DNA from: Butyrivibrio sp.
GTDB lineage: Bacteria > Bacillota > Clostridia > Lachnospirales > Lachnospiraceae
Length of the DNA stretch: 64,000 nt
Reading direction: 5' to 3'
NCBI GenBank assembly: GCA_015056565.1
Contig: SVGB01000001.1
Location: forward strand, 62,001-126,000
Shown here in pieces: positions 25,817 through 35,721 of the stretch (positions within the stretch are counted from its first letter, which is position 1; each line of letters begins with the position of its first letter). The notes beneath the pieces are model-generated. The model ran no database searches and was not told the DNA's origin. It saw nothing but the letters and a program-made list of their open reading frames with translations. The position numbers and the translations under genes were made by a program.

Positions 25817-26618
25817 CCTGTTCCTCTCCTTTCTGGTCTACAGGCTCTACCTTTATTGCATCCTTTAAAAGATCGATCTTTCCTTTTTCCAGATGAAAGT
25901 CTACTTTTCTGAAGTACTCCTTACCTCCAACTCCAAAACGAACAATATGTGGAAGTGAGTTTGCGTCATCTCTGACCTTCAGTGAGAATTTGCCATCCGG
26001 ACCTGCTCTGCCATAAATGATACGGAAGATCTTATCATTTAGCTTGTGCTCCTTTTGGAAAGGATCTCTTAGGATGATCTTAAGTGGTGCATCCTGCTCT
26101 TTTACAGTAAAGACATCGTAGCGCTCTGATGCTTCATCAGTAAGCGCATAGCTTAACTGATCGAGCCTGCATCCACCTCCTGTGCGCACAGGTAAAAGGT
26201 TCATTGTATAAACACCTTTTTTCTCCTGCATGCTGTGGTAAAGACCTATCGGGCGCTCAAGGTTGATCGCCTCGATATATTCCAGTTTTGAAAGGGTTCC
26301 GAATATTTCAAGTACTGATCCTCCAAGCCTGTTCTTCTCTGACGGCATCAGGAAGACATCAAGCGTAGGAAGCCTTGGATCCAGCTGTTCATAGCATACC
26401 GTGACGTCTTTTGGATCGTACCCGTAAACCTCTATTCGCATGGGAAAGTCTTCCCTGCCTTCGTTTACAATGATGTACAGCCCTTCTCCTTTTCGCATGA
26501 CAGGTATCATCCTGCCATCTCTAAGGAACCTGACATCCGGTTCAGTAACTCCCCGACCTGTAGTAGTATCCATGAGAGCTACCGCTAGTGATAACTTTGC
26601 TGAAATCACTGTTGTCAC
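25809..26618 (-). CDS. Uncharacterised CIS-cluster protein with beta-sandwich start
   Basis: The 269-residue protein starts at a GTG at 26618, with an AAGGGGG site about 12 bases upstream and no competing ATG. Residues 1-95 look like a beta-sandwich of the carboxypeptidase-regulatory type, with repeated short strands and EVYGYDP. The rest is strand-rich with a Lys/Glu tail. There is no signal peptide or known catalytic motif. It sits between the DUF4255 cap and the PAAR-like tip, and a protein of this position and make-up is common in eCIS loci. Its job is unknown; a structural adaptor is plausible. Confidence 0.6.
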   Translation of the reverse strand: MTTVISAKLSLAVALMDTTTGRGVTEPDVRFLRDGRMIPVMRKGEGLYIIVNEGREDFPMRIEVYGYDPKDVTVCYEQLDPRLPTLDVFLMPSEKNRLGGSVLEIFGTLSKLEYIEAINLERPIGLYHSMQEKKGVYTMNLLPVRTGGGCRLDQLSYALTDEASERYDVFTVKEQDAPLKIILRDPFQKEHKLNDKIFRIIYGRAGPDGKFSLKVRDDANSLPHIVRFGVGGKEYFRKVDFHLEKGKIDLLKDAIKVEPVDQKGEEQDE

Positions 26619-26627
26619 TTAGAATTT

Positions 26628-27218
26628 TTACCCCCTTTCTTCGCCGGTTACTCCAATTTCAAAGCTCGCATCGCTTACGCGAGGAGTATTGATAAACTCG
26701 CCGCTTGAAAGGTAAACGGGGGCCGCCCTATAGAATAATGAGATCTGATAGGGTTTGTTGACCATCCTCCACACCCGTTCCTTTTCCTCCAGACTTATCT
26801 TCGCCTGAGACAGTACAATAGGAGGTTCCGGCACATCGAGCCAGTTTTGGAGCTCATTGGGGTAGATAGAATTGTTGTCGTTAACTATCTGCGCTATTTT
26901 CCCAATGATTTTCTGCATATCCGGATCTTTAAGGCCCATCTGACCTGATCCGTTGATGAAGACCATATAATAAAGAGAATATGGTCGTGGAGGTTTCGTG
27001 ATCTGTGTTCTTCCCTTCTGGATATACCTTGGGGTCGAAACTTCTGCCTCTTCTCTTATGTCATAGAGATAAACACCAACAAGGTAGTCAACGTCCTGTG
27101 AAGTGGGGGACGAGATCTCTATGTTGTTGGGAGAAGGTATTGGCTCGGGACACATCTTTTCCCTGAGCGTCTTAACTATAAACTGACTTACGTCTGCAAT
27201 AATGGGATAATCAGCCAT
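26628..27218 (-). CDS. Tube cap/terminator protein (DUF4255, Afp16-like)
   Basis: The 196-residue protein shows the DUF4255 pattern: an N-terminal helix DVSQFIVKTLREKM, then VGVYLYDIREEAEVS, RPYSLYYMVFIN and the Trp-containing block RVWRMVNKPYQISLFYRAAPVYL. Afp16-type proteins cap the tube and sheath end and stop polymerisation. In eCIS the cap gene often starts the structural cluster, as here, with the sheath and tube genes following. A homologue in a cell-anchored system might form the membrane-side end; this is inference. Confidence 0.88.
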   Translation of the reverse strand: MADYPIIADVSQFIVKTLREKMCPEPIPSPNNIEISSPTSQDVDYLVGVYLYDIREEAEVSTPRYIQKGRTQITKPPRPYSLYYMVFINGSGQMGLKDPDMQKIIGKIAQIVNDNNSIYPNELQNWLDVPEPPIVLSQAKISLEEKERVWRMVNKPYQISLFYRAAPVYLSSGEFINTPRVSDASFEIGVTGEERG

Positions 27219-27237
27219 TTTAGGTTAAGTCCTTTCA

Positions 27238-29955
27238 TCAGTTTTCTTTAAAGAACTCTTCTAGTCTCTCTGTGTAATCCTTAACAGCTGCCTGCTTGGG
27301 AGCTGTAAGACAGATAGCGTACTTGGTCTTGTTGCAATACTCAGCTTCACAACTGAAGTAGTTCTGGGTGTCATCCTCATCAAGGAATACCACTCCCTGG
27401 TATGCAACCTTCTCAGTAAGTGGTTCTCCATCAGATGATGTATCCTGTTTATACATCTCATCTGAACCTCTCTTAAATATATATACGATTGAGCCCTTGG
27501 TCATGGTAGCAATTGCTTTGGAATCATCGTAAAAATATCTAAAATCTGTACAGTTGGACAGGGTCTCCATGCTGATATACTCTGTGGATGCGTTCTCAGT
27601 GTACTGGCTGTAAGTAAATCTGTTATTTTTATCTACGAGCTTACCTACAATAATCTGAGTCAGTGAATCTGCCGGAGTAATACCTGATCTTGAAAGTCTT
27701 GAGCAGGTTGCTCCTGCTACTGCAAGCTCGTCCTCGTCCATTTCATCAAGGCTCTTTCCGAAAAGAGCTTCCAGCTGAGCAAGGAGTGCGTCAGAGTCAA
27801 CGCCATTTCCATTTCCTTTGTTCTTGGCATCGCTTATACCTGCAAGGGTATCAGCTCCTGCTCCGGAAGCCTCAGCCTTATCAGCAAGGGCATCAAGTTT
27901 GTCGTCCTCTCCAAGTTCTGCAAGTGCATCAGCAATACCGGAAAGATCTGCATTGGCATCATCTGCCAGCTTTGAAAGTGCCTTATCTACCAGTTTGTCT
28001 GCCAGATTGTCCTGGCTGCCGCTTGCACCGCCTGCGATTTCCCTTGCAATGTCCTGATCAACTGCTGCGATCAGTGCATCATATTTCTTGGCTCCTGCCA
28101 GGTCATTGTTATCAAGGCAGCCATCTCTTTTATCCTGAAGAGCATTCTTCCTTGCAAGGAGCTCAGCCAGCTTGGATCTTAAGGATTCATCGGAATCAAT
28201 GATCTTCTGGGCTTCTTCCTTGAGCCATACAATGTGGGCCTGAACAGATGATGCTGAATAGGTTCTGTACTCTCCATCAGGAAGTGCTGACAGAAGACCT
28301 TCTGTAATGGTTATCCTCTCATTTACAAATTCAAGGGCTGTTTCAGCAGTCTGTCTCTGCCTCATGGCCTCTATCAGGAACTGGAGCATTGCTCTGTCAG
28401 CTTCCTGGTCGGCTTTCTGATCTTCCAGGGCGGACTTTTTAGCTCCTTCTGAAGAAGCAGCCGCATACGCTTCTCCTGGCTGAGCATTGGAAGATGTAGT
28501 ATATCTGCTGCTTGCCATAGGTATCAGAGTGTTTAAAAGATATGTAAGCTCCCCTTCCTGGTCGCTGATCTTATCTTCTTTTATATTGGTGACATGCTGA
28601 AGGAACTCTATAGGGCCTCCAACTGTGGTGCCAACTGTCTGCTCGATGACCTGAGTGCTGTAATCATAGATAAAGTGCTGCAAGAGATCATCAGAATCAA
28701 CTAATGCCTTAGCTCTGTACGTGTTGTAGCTGTTGTTGCAGTTCTCCATTGCTGTTCCAATAGCCTCAATGATTGCTGCATCCTGTACGAAAGGATACTC
28801 TGAAGGAGACTTGTCTCTTACGTAGTCGTCGTTTTCCGCGTTGGCTTCTTCAGCTCTTTTTTCCTTATCTGTTTCGTATTCTTCAAGAACTGTCCACCAG
28901 CCGCTGGAATTGGATACAATGCCAAGCTGCTTAAACATCTGAAGCACAAAGGGATTAGTAGTCATTGAAGATTCCATGTCACCCTTTGTGGAATCCTCAA
29001 GCTCTACCATATAGTCAGGAAGGTTGTTCTTGTTCTTATCTTCTGAAGAATCCTTGAAGTTCCCATAAGGCGTATAGTAAGTGCCGGTAGATAACTCATT
29101 GAGCTTACTTAGGAGGTTATCATCCATCTCAGAAAGTCTCTCCATGATAAGAAGCCTTCTTGTGGCATCTACCTTACTCATAAGGTCATATACAATAGCA
29201 GCCTTCTCATCTTCTCCTGCATCCTTTAGAGCGATATAGGACTGATTTAAGTTGGCAAGCTGTGTGTCACACTTGTCTGTAGCCGCATCTCTAAGGTTTA
29301 ATGAAAAGAACGTGGACAATAGCTGGTAGTAATAAACATCACTTCTAAGGTTTCCTGAATCCTTGGAGTTTCTGTTACTTAAGAAATCCTCCTGTGAGAT
29401 ACTGGTTGCTCCCTCTGACATGGTGTACTGGGTCCTTATGGGATCAAGCTCCGGAAGATTAGCAAGGTTATAAGGATCCGGAATGTCAAAAGGATTGAGT
29501 CCAGCCATGGTCTTGGCATCCCTTAAAACTCCATCAGATCCCACATAGTAGGTCACATACAAAGGATTGATGGTATCGATGCTCTCAGGAAGACCTTCGG
29601 AGGAAATTCCCTTGATGCCATTGTCTACTGTATCAAGGAAAAACCAGTTTCCATCAGCCAGTTCAGACTTGTAATACATGTTGTTCTGACCTGACTCAGC
29701 AGCTGAATCCTGAGCCTTCTCATAGAGGTCATCAGTCAGGGCGTCTTTGTGGATGATATAAGTTCCGATAAAGAGAACTGAATTCTCCACTGTAGTCCTT
29801 GATGCGAAGGTCTGATAGGTAATTGCCTTATTTTCATCAAAAAGGGCTCTTGACTGAAAACTCTTGCCAAAAACAAGGGCCAGAGTAGCTGCGCATAAAG
29901 TAATGGCTATGCCTCTTCTTATTAACTTGTCGTAGGAAAGCTTTGGAAATTTCAT
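27238..29955 (-). CDS. Membrane-anchored large extracellular protein, unknown family
   Basis: At 905 residues it has one N-terminal hydrophobic segment (about 14-32) after a basic start, so it is an anchored or exported protein with almost all mass outside the membrane. The body is Asp/Ser/Leu-rich and helical, with coiled-coil character at 480-620. A low-complexity helical stretch with repeated Leu-Ala-Asp-Ala units lies at about 640-730. No catalytic motif is seen. The start codon directly abuts the TolC-like stop (TAAATG), so the two are translationally coupled and may interact. It could line a wall channel for the CIS. Family unknown. Confidence 0.7.
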   Translation of the reverse strand: MKFPKLSYDKLIRRGIAITLCAATLALVFGKSFQSRALFDENKAITYQTFASRTTVENSVLFIGTYIIHKDALTDDLYEKAQDSAAESGQNNMYYKSELADGNWFFLDTVDNGIKGISSEGLPESIDTINPLYVTYYVGSDGVLRDAKTMAGLNPFDIPDPYNLANLPELDPIRTQYTMSEGATSISQEDFLSNRNSKDSGNLRSDVYYYQLLSTFFSLNLRDAATDKCDTQLANLNQSYIALKDAGEDEKAAIVYDLMSKVDATRRLLIMERLSEMDDNLLSKLNELSTGTYYTPYGNFKDSSEDKNKNNLPDYMVELEDSTKGDMESSMTTNPFVLQMFKQLGIVSNSSGWWTVLEEYETDKEKRAEEANAENDDYVRDKSPSEYPFVQDAAIIEAIGTAMENCNNSYNTYRAKALVDSDDLLQHFIYDYSTQVIEQTVGTTVGGPIEFLQHVTNIKEDKISDQEGELTYLLNTLIPMASSRYTTSSNAQPGEAYAAASSEGAKKSALEDQKADQEADRAMLQFLIEAMRQRQTAETALEFVNERITITEGLLSALPDGEYRTYSASSVQAHIVWLKEEAQKIIDSDESLRSKLAELLARKNALQDKRDGCLDNNDLAGAKKYDALIAAVDQDIAREIAGGASGSQDNLADKLVDKALSKLADDANADLSGIADALAELGEDDKLDALADKAEASGAGADTLAGISDAKNKGNGNGVDSDALLAQLEALFGKSLDEMDEDELAVAGATCSRLSRSGITPADSLTQIIVGKLVDKNNRFTYSQYTENASTEYISMETLSNCTDFRYFYDDSKAIATMTKGSIVYIFKRGSDEMYKQDTSSDGEPLTEKVAYQGVVFLDEDDTQNYFSCEAEYCNKTKYAICLTAPKQAAVKDYTERLEEFFKEN

Positions 29956-32028
29956 TTATTCCTCATCCTCTCGAATAACTGCGCTGTTGGCCTGATCAAA
30001 TCTGGCTGTTTCTACAAGATCTCCAGCTTCGTCGTAAAACTCTACTGTCAGATCATCAAGTGACTTCCTAAGAAGCTCCACATATATAAGTGGTTTGTCA
30101 ATTTCTATAGGCTCATCCTTACCAAGGGCTTTGCCCTCATCGTTTAGAACCTTAAAGCTTGTTACTTCTGGAAGTTCACTGTTAAGTTCAAAGGTAAGTG
30201 ACATAAGTCCCGTGGTCTCATTCTGCTCTACCTTAAATGTACCCACCTGACCAGGAAGGTCTCTCTTTATGTCATATCCTGTGTTGATAGGTAGCGGGCC
30301 AGACTCAACTGTGGGATCGATAATCACATCATCTATAAACTCATCTCCATTAAATACCCTTATCTTAGCTTCAGTTACTGTGTCATAGTCCAGAGTAAGA
30401 TGACGAAGTTTTTTATCTGATGGTGTTTTTTCTCCAACCTGTATATTGTTTATCCACAGTTCATAGTCAGTTATGGTAACTGGGAAATCATCTGGTATAT
30501 GAAGTGTCAGTTCGAAAATTGTTCCTTCTACTAAGGATTCAAGTGTATAGTAAGCACCGTCAGCCTTATTTTCTTCTATGTAGCTCTCTCCTATCTGGGC
30601 TGAGTTCATATCTGCATCAGTTCCCGAAAGGAGTGCACTTATACCTCCGCAGGTAAGCCTGTCAAAGGAGTAAAGTGTTGTAGTATACAGCTTCATGGAA
30701 TCCAGCATATTGTTCTGAAGTTCCTCAAAGCTTGACATTGCTGAGTCGTACTCATCAAAGGTCATTTCACCTGCGCGGTTTCTTATTTCGTCCTTTTTAA
30801 GGTTCTCCTCTGCATCTGCAACGTCCTTTATATACTGTTTATACGAATTACGAACGGAAATGTAATTATTAAATGCATCAGTAACGCTCTGATCCAGTTC
30901 TTCTCTTGCGCCCTTCTTGTCGTTAAGGGCTGAAGCGTAGTCAAGTACATTGGTCTGAAGGACTGTTGCGTCGTCTTCTATATATCTTGTTCCATCAAGG
31001 GCTCCCTTAAACCATATCTTTGGAAGCTTAAGGAACCAGAAGATCTTCTTTTTGCCCTTCCAGTGGCTGTCTATCTGAGTAAGGAATGCTTTGTACTGCT
31101 TGGTGAAGGCTTTTTTGTTAACTTCTCCTCCGTTTAAAGCTATGCTCACATAGGACTCGATCATTCCATATTCACTGCCGTAATGCTGCTTCATGAGACT
31201 TGCATTGGTTGTGAGTTCAGTTCTTGCAGAGAACTCATTGATGCAGGCCTCATAATAGGTCTGGTCTCTGTCCCTTGTGTACTGGATAAGGGGCTGGAGC
31301 TGAGTTCTATCTATGGTTGCCTCTATGTATGGCTTTTCAAATGTATATCCTGTTGTAACATCCATACCCACCATCTTGGTGAGCTTTTTAAGGTCCGCCT
31401 CCAGGGTTCTCCTGTCAGCTGCTACCTTGTTGTTTAAGGATGTGACTTTCTTTTCAAGTTTGTCTACGTCAGCCTTACTGGCAAGTCCAAGACGGAGCCT
31501 TGCTTCGTTCTTGGCAAGACCATCCTTGGTTGCTTCAAGACGCCTTTCATTAAAGGCAATGGTCTCCTGAAGTACCACTATCTCGCAGTAGAGATTGTTG
31601 GTCTTTTCATTTATTGCAAAGACCTTGTCCTGATAGTTGTGCTCAGCAACACTTACTTCATACTGTTTGGCAATAGGCTTAAATTTAAACTCTGAAGCCT
31701 CTGCCAGATTGGGTGACTGTGGAAATTTAAAGCTAAGAGCGGGGCTCCATCTGAACTGCTTCATGCTGGTCTCTTTTAGCTTTACAGACTTGACAGCACT
31801 TTCATAGGCAGCCTTTTTGGCCTCTATGGTCAGCTCAGCGCTTTCATACTCAGTGGAGTTTTCAACAGCAAGCCTCCTTGCTGCAGCAAGGGTGAGCTTT
31901 TTCTGAGCCGGGAGCACAGCCTCTGCCTGAATTGGCATAGCGCTTACAGTAAGGCATACTGCTGCCAGAGTACCTGCAAATATACTCTTTACAGTATTCA
32001 GCTTTTGCTTATGATCAAGCACTCTCAT
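29956..32028 (-). CDS. TolC/OEP-like exported protein in a monoderm
   Basis: The 690-residue protein has a signal peptide (about 1-36, ending in an Ala-rich cut site). It is followed by the outer-membrane-efflux helical repeat pattern: KLTLAAARRLAVENS..EYESAELTIEAKKAAYESA near 45-80, and NEARLRLGLASKADVDKLEKKV near 175. The helical barrel-like part runs to about 450; the C-terminal 230 residues are beta-rich and look Ig-like. True TolC proteins sit in an outer membrane, which this organism probably lacks. So it may form a periplasm-equivalent or wall tunnel. Its coding end abuts the 905-residue gene. Confidence 0.75.
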   Translation of the reverse strand: MRVLDHKQKLNTVKSIFAGTLAAVCLTVSAMPIQAEAVLPAQKKLTLAAARRLAVENSTEYESAELTIEAKKAAYESAVKSVKLKETSMKQFRWSPALSFKFPQSPNLAEASEFKFKPIAKQYEVSVAEHNYQDKVFAINEKTNNLYCEIVVLQETIAFNERRLEATKDGLAKNEARLRLGLASKADVDKLEKKVTSLNNKVAADRRTLEADLKKLTKMVGMDVTTGYTFEKPYIEATIDRTQLQPLIQYTRDRDQTYYEACINEFSARTELTTNASLMKQHYGSEYGMIESYVSIALNGGEVNKKAFTKQYKAFLTQIDSHWKGKKKIFWFLKLPKIWFKGALDGTRYIEDDATVLQTNVLDYASALNDKKGAREELDQSVTDAFNNYISVRNSYKQYIKDVADAEENLKKDEIRNRAGEMTFDEYDSAMSSFEELQNNMLDSMKLYTTTLYSFDRLTCGGISALLSGTDADMNSAQIGESYIEENKADGAYYTLESLVEGTIFELTLHIPDDFPVTITDYELWINNIQVGEKTPSDKKLRHLTLDYDTVTEAKIRVFNGDEFIDDVIIDPTVESGPLPINTGYDIKRDLPGQVGTFKVEQNETTGLMSLTFELNSELPEVTSFKVLNDEGKALGKDEPIEIDKPLIYVELLRKSLDDLTVEFYDEAGDLVETARFDQANSAVIREDEE

Positions 32029-33253
32029 CTCCTGCTCCTGTTATGTAATAGAAATCAAAATCTGCACCCTTTTCCTTGCAGACGAAGGAGTACATTACGT
32101 CTCCTCGCTTAAAGGAATAGATGTAAACTACATACTTTCTGTCAAAACTGTTTACTTCTGCCACGTCTGAATAGGTCTGTTCCACATCCATGTCAACCTT
32201 TCCAAACAGGGCATTTTCTTTTTCATTTAACTTGTTGATGGCAACTGCCTCAGGAAGGATCACATTGGAGTTACCTTCATATGAAGGATCCCCAAAAACC
32301 TCTATGAGCTCCGGAACAGTATCTACCACTTCGTTTCCAAGGTTGTAGGTATTTGAAAGAACATATACTGAATCAACTACCTCTTCATCCTCAAGGGACT
32401 CAGCATCGCTCCTGGCGTGATAGAGGGCTCCTATCTCATCCATGATGGCAACAGTCTCTGTTGGGGTCATAAAAAGTGTCCTGTGGGCCTTGTAGCAGTC
32501 CGAAACCTCAGATACTGTTTTCCCAAGAAGCTCATTGTAAGCTATATGGTCGCTGCTAAAGGTTCCCTCATAGATCTCGTTTTCACCTGTGTCGAACAAG
32601 GTTCCATGGCCATTTTTCATGCCCTCTGAAAACTCGCCGTTATATTCTGTAGTTCCATCCTCTCTGTAGAGAACACCGTCTCCCTCGTAGAGGTTTTCAT
32701 GGAATGCCCCCTTATACTTAAGGACTCCACTGTCATAGTTCTGCGTTCCAAAGCCCTCGTATTTGTTCTGAAGGAATGCTCCCTTGTAAACTACATTTCC
32801 GTCCTTGTTGTAGAGGGTTCCATCACCAGTAACATATCCCTTTTCTACTGTGCCATCGTAAGCCAGGTATCCGCTCTTTCCGGTTATACGAACCCTGCCC
32901 TTAGCGGTGCGAAGTCTGACTGAGTTGTACTTGTAGGTCTGGATCCCGTCTTCAGAAAACTTTCTGAAAAGAGTGGTCTCTGAAGAGATGTACCAGATGC
33001 TCAGAACGCCTACGATAATAACCAATGCGTACAGGAGGCGCTTACTGAACATCCACCGTCCAATGGTGTAGTAGTCCTCCTTGTTCCTTGGCTTGACGCC
33101 AATCATGTTGGCGAAGAAGTCTCGGATCCTTACAACAATCTTGGTCTTTATGAAGTTCCAGTTTGTGTAGAGTCTGAACTTGGTAACAAGTCCAGTCATC
33201 TTGGACTTAATAGTCTGGATCAGAATATTAAGAAGTCCAAATCCCTCGCCCAT
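32015..33253 (-). CDS. Membrane protein with MORN repeats
   Basis: The 412-residue protein has about 70 residues of basic N-terminal region, one membrane helix (about 74-92) and then MORN-type repeats (about 125-230). Units such as YKGAFLQNKYEGFGT, YKGAFHENLYEGDGV and YNGEFSEGMKNGHGT are plain. The C-terminal 170 residues are mixed alpha/beta and unassigned. MORN repeats often bind membranes or act as scaffolds. It overlaps the TolC-like gene by 14 bases, so the genes are tightly coupled. It would sit with the repeats outside, facing the wall, if the N-terminus is inside. Confidence 0.78.
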   Translation of the reverse strand: MGEGFGLLNILIQTIKSKMTGLVTKFRLYTNWNFIKTKIVVRIRDFFANMIGVKPRNKEDYYTIGRWMFSKRLLYALVIIVGVLSIWYISSETTLFRKFSEDGIQTYKYNSVRLRTAKGRVRITGKSGYLAYDGTVEKGYVTGDGTLYNKDGNVVYKGAFLQNKYEGFGTQNYDSGVLKYKGAFHENLYEGDGVLYREDGTTEYNGEFSEGMKNGHGTLFDTGENEIYEGTFSSDHIAYNELLGKTVSEVSDCYKAHRTLFMTPTETVAIMDEIGALYHARSDAESLEDEEVVDSVYVLSNTYNLGNEVVDTVPELIEVFGDPSYEGNSNVILPEAVAINKLNEKENALFGKVDMDVEQTYSDVAEVNSFDRKYVVYIYSFKRGDVMYSFVCKEKGADFDFYYITGAGDESA

Positions 33254-33270
33254 GGTTTAAAAACCCTTTC

Positions 33271-35709
33271 TCAAAGATGGATTATCTTGTGTGCATCGCC
33301 TTCAACGTTCTCATTTAAGTACCTGTCAGCTTCGAATACATACCACTTAACAAGGTCATCATCAGGTGTTTCCTTTAAGATGTCTGAGAACTTGGTTCTC
33401 GCAATGTAGAAGTCTTTTTCATAGAACAGACGAAGTGCCTCATTGTATCTGTCCAAAGTAGAAATCCTCTCAGCTCTCTTTTTAGCGGAATAAACATCTA
33501 AAACCTCATAGAGCTGGACCATATTGCCGTCTGTATCCTTGCCTGCATAACCTACAAAACGAAGTGGAAGATTGATGTTCTCTCTTCTCTTTACTGTCTC
33601 AGTTATTACAAGTCCAAGGCCGTGAAGTGTGATAAACCTGCTGATCTGAGTAATGAGATTCTGATTGTCAGAGTACATATAGGTCGTTGACTCCTCATCA
33701 CTTCCAATTACTCCAAACTTGGATCTGTCAAAGAACAGCACAGCTGAAATACTTGTGTTATCACTATGTCCAAAGCTTGAACCAAACAGCTCAATATAGG
33801 ACTTTACACACTGTTTTTCGTCCTGGAGATACAGAAGCTGAAGCCTTGAAAGGTCAGGAGCCTTACCAATGATGATGGAGTTGTGGTCCTTCTGGTATAC
33901 TCCGATGTTCTCGATCATCTTATCCAGCTTTTTAATTGTCCTTCCGCCCTTCAGGTCAAGACCTATCATTGAGATAGTACCCTGAATGCTGCAGGTATCT
34001 CCGCTCTTAACTTCAATGATCGACTTCTTGCCAAGAACCTTTTCAACATTCTTTGGAGCAAATCTAAAGTATGCCTCCAGGATCCTTATCTTGGCATATT
34101 CGATCTCATCGATCCTCTTGTGGATCTCTGTAACGCTGTCCCACATGTCCTTGATGTCACGCCCAATAAATACTGGCTTTTCTGGCATTTCACCTCCAAG
34201 GGCTGTAGCTGAAAGAGCGCCCTCCAGGGCTGTGATGTCTCTCATGTGAAGGAACCATACAAGAACTATAAATGCACTCGCTGCTGCAAAGATGAGCAGG
34301 AAGGCAAGGAACACTCCCCTGTTGTCCACAACGACTGATGCATCAGTTGTTGTGGAATTGATGATACCAACCAGTGCATACTCAGGAGCAAGAATGTCTA
34401 CAGCAGCTGCTATAACTCTGTAGTTTTGTCCCTCAATCTCAGTATCTACTGCTGTATATCTCTGTCCTCTGTAGATATTGGAGGCAAGGTCATCAAGGTC
34501 CTGTCCGTAAACTTCAGTGAGAGTCTGTCTGTTTCTTCCGCTTCCACTTGCACATACAATTCCATCTCTAAGTCTATATACGAATACATCATAGAAAATG
34601 TCAGAATTACCTTCTCTTTTTACAAATTCTCCAAGACTGTCAGCAATCTCAAAGTATCTGTCTGAATTGTAAAAATCATCTGTGTAGTCCAGATTTTCAG
34701 TAAGTCCCGCCTCATCAGCAAGGCTGATAAGTGAGATGATGCCAAATCTTGAGTGCTCAATAGCTCTTGAATCTGCCTGGTTTGCTGCTATCTGTATTGC
34801 ACCAAGGAGCACGATGAAGAACAAAGTAACCTCAGCAATAACAATATAATAGAAAGACCTGTTCCTGTTTTCGAAGGTCTTGATCAGCAGATACAGAACT
34901 ATGAACCAGATAGCAAGACCTGCCAGATACCAGATGATATAGGTTGAATACAGGGAAAAGAGCTGTCCAATTGTCAGCTTCATATTTGAAACTGCGCTCT
35001 GAATATAGGGGTCAATTGCAAAAGCACCTGCAGGAACATCGCTATCAGTTCTTACAAGCAGCCCCTCTGCAGTGTAGATGGCATCAGCAAAGAACCTTCC
35101 CTCTGTAGCTTTTTTTGATCTGACAGATGATACTTTAAGAGCATCTGTTGCAACATCTTTAGGGTCTTTAAGCTGATTGACATCAACTGAGTAAACTCTT
35201 ACGTTCTGACCGTCCAGGCTTATTGTTGTTATGAAAAGAGCCTTGTCATCAGCGGTAAATCCACTGATCATCTCATCGTCACTAATGATGAACTTCTGGG
35301 TCTGGGTCTGAAGAGCAAGTTTTTTATCAAGACAGATTATGCGATAAGCTGCAGTGTATTTGATAGCATCCGGATCATTTGGATCCTTTTCTTCTATAAA
35401 AGAAGACAGCACAGCATAAATGTTTTCCCCACGATTTGTTATTCCAAGGATCCTCTTATCTCCAATGCTCTTTGTAAGGAACATTCTGGAAACATTGCCC
35501 TTGCCATTCATCTTGAAGATACCGCCTGTGCCCTTTATGTTCTGAGCATAGTAAATATCTCCTCCCGACACCGTATATTGTGAATAAGCTGTACATTCAA
35601 CATCCACAGATACTCGGCTCATCAAAGCGGAAAAGATGAAAAGAGATATTGTAAAGCTAATGATGTAAAGGACTATGATGATTCTTGTTCTTAAGCTTTT
35701 GCTAGCCAT
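33271..35709 (-). CDS. Multi-pass sensor with degenerate nucleotide-cyclase domain
   Basis: At 812 residues it has membrane segments near 10-30, 245-270, 285-308 and 463-487. Extracellular regions lie at 35-240 (beta-rich) and about 310-460 (sensor-like, with a TGxDxx-type pattern). After the last helix, a cytoplasmic part with RFAPKNVEKVLGKKSIIEVKSGDT..ISMIGLDLKG resembles class III adenylate cyclases. However, the metal-binding Asp positions and downstream Asn/Arg are not recognisable, so it is probably catalytically dead. The C-terminal 80 residues are TPR-like. It may sense envelope state and signal to the CIS. An AGGAG site lies upstream. Confidence 0.72.
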   Translation of the reverse strand: MASKSLRTRIIIVLYIISFTISLFIFSALMSRVSVDVECTAYSQYTVSGGDIYYAQNIKGTGGIFKMNGKGNVSRMFLTKSIGDKRILGITNRGENIYAVLSSFIEEKDPNDPDAIKYTAAYRIICLDKKLALQTQTQKFIISDDEMISGFTADDKALFITTISLDGQNVRVYSVDVNQLKDPKDVATDALKVSSVRSKKATEGRFFADAIYTAEGLLVRTDSDVPAGAFAIDPYIQSAVSNMKLTIGQLFSLYSTYIIWYLAGLAIWFIVLYLLIKTFENRNRSFYYIVIAEVTLFFIVLLGAIQIAANQADSRAIEHSRFGIISLISLADEAGLTENLDYTDDFYNSDRYFEIADSLGEFVKREGNSDIFYDVFVYRLRDGIVCASGSGRNRQTLTEVYGQDLDDLASNIYRGQRYTAVDTEIEGQNYRVIAAAVDILAPEYALVGIINSTTTDASVVVDNRGVFLAFLLIFAAASAFIVLVWFLHMRDITALEGALSATALGGEMPEKPVFIGRDIKDMWDSVTEIHKRIDEIEYAKIRILEAYFRFAPKNVEKVLGKKSIIEVKSGDTCSIQGTISMIGLDLKGGRTIKKLDKMIENIGVYQKDHNSIIIGKAPDLSRLQLLYLQDEKQCVKSYIELFGSSFGHSDNTSISAVLFFDRSKFGVIGSDEESTTYMYSDNQNLITQISRFITLHGLGLVITETVKRRENINLPLRFVGYAGKDTDGNMVQLYEVLDVYSAKKRAERISTLDRYNEALRLFYEKDFYIARTKFSDILKETPDDDLVKWYVFEADRYLNENVEGDAHKIIHL

Positions 35710-35721
35710 CTATAGGTTCTC

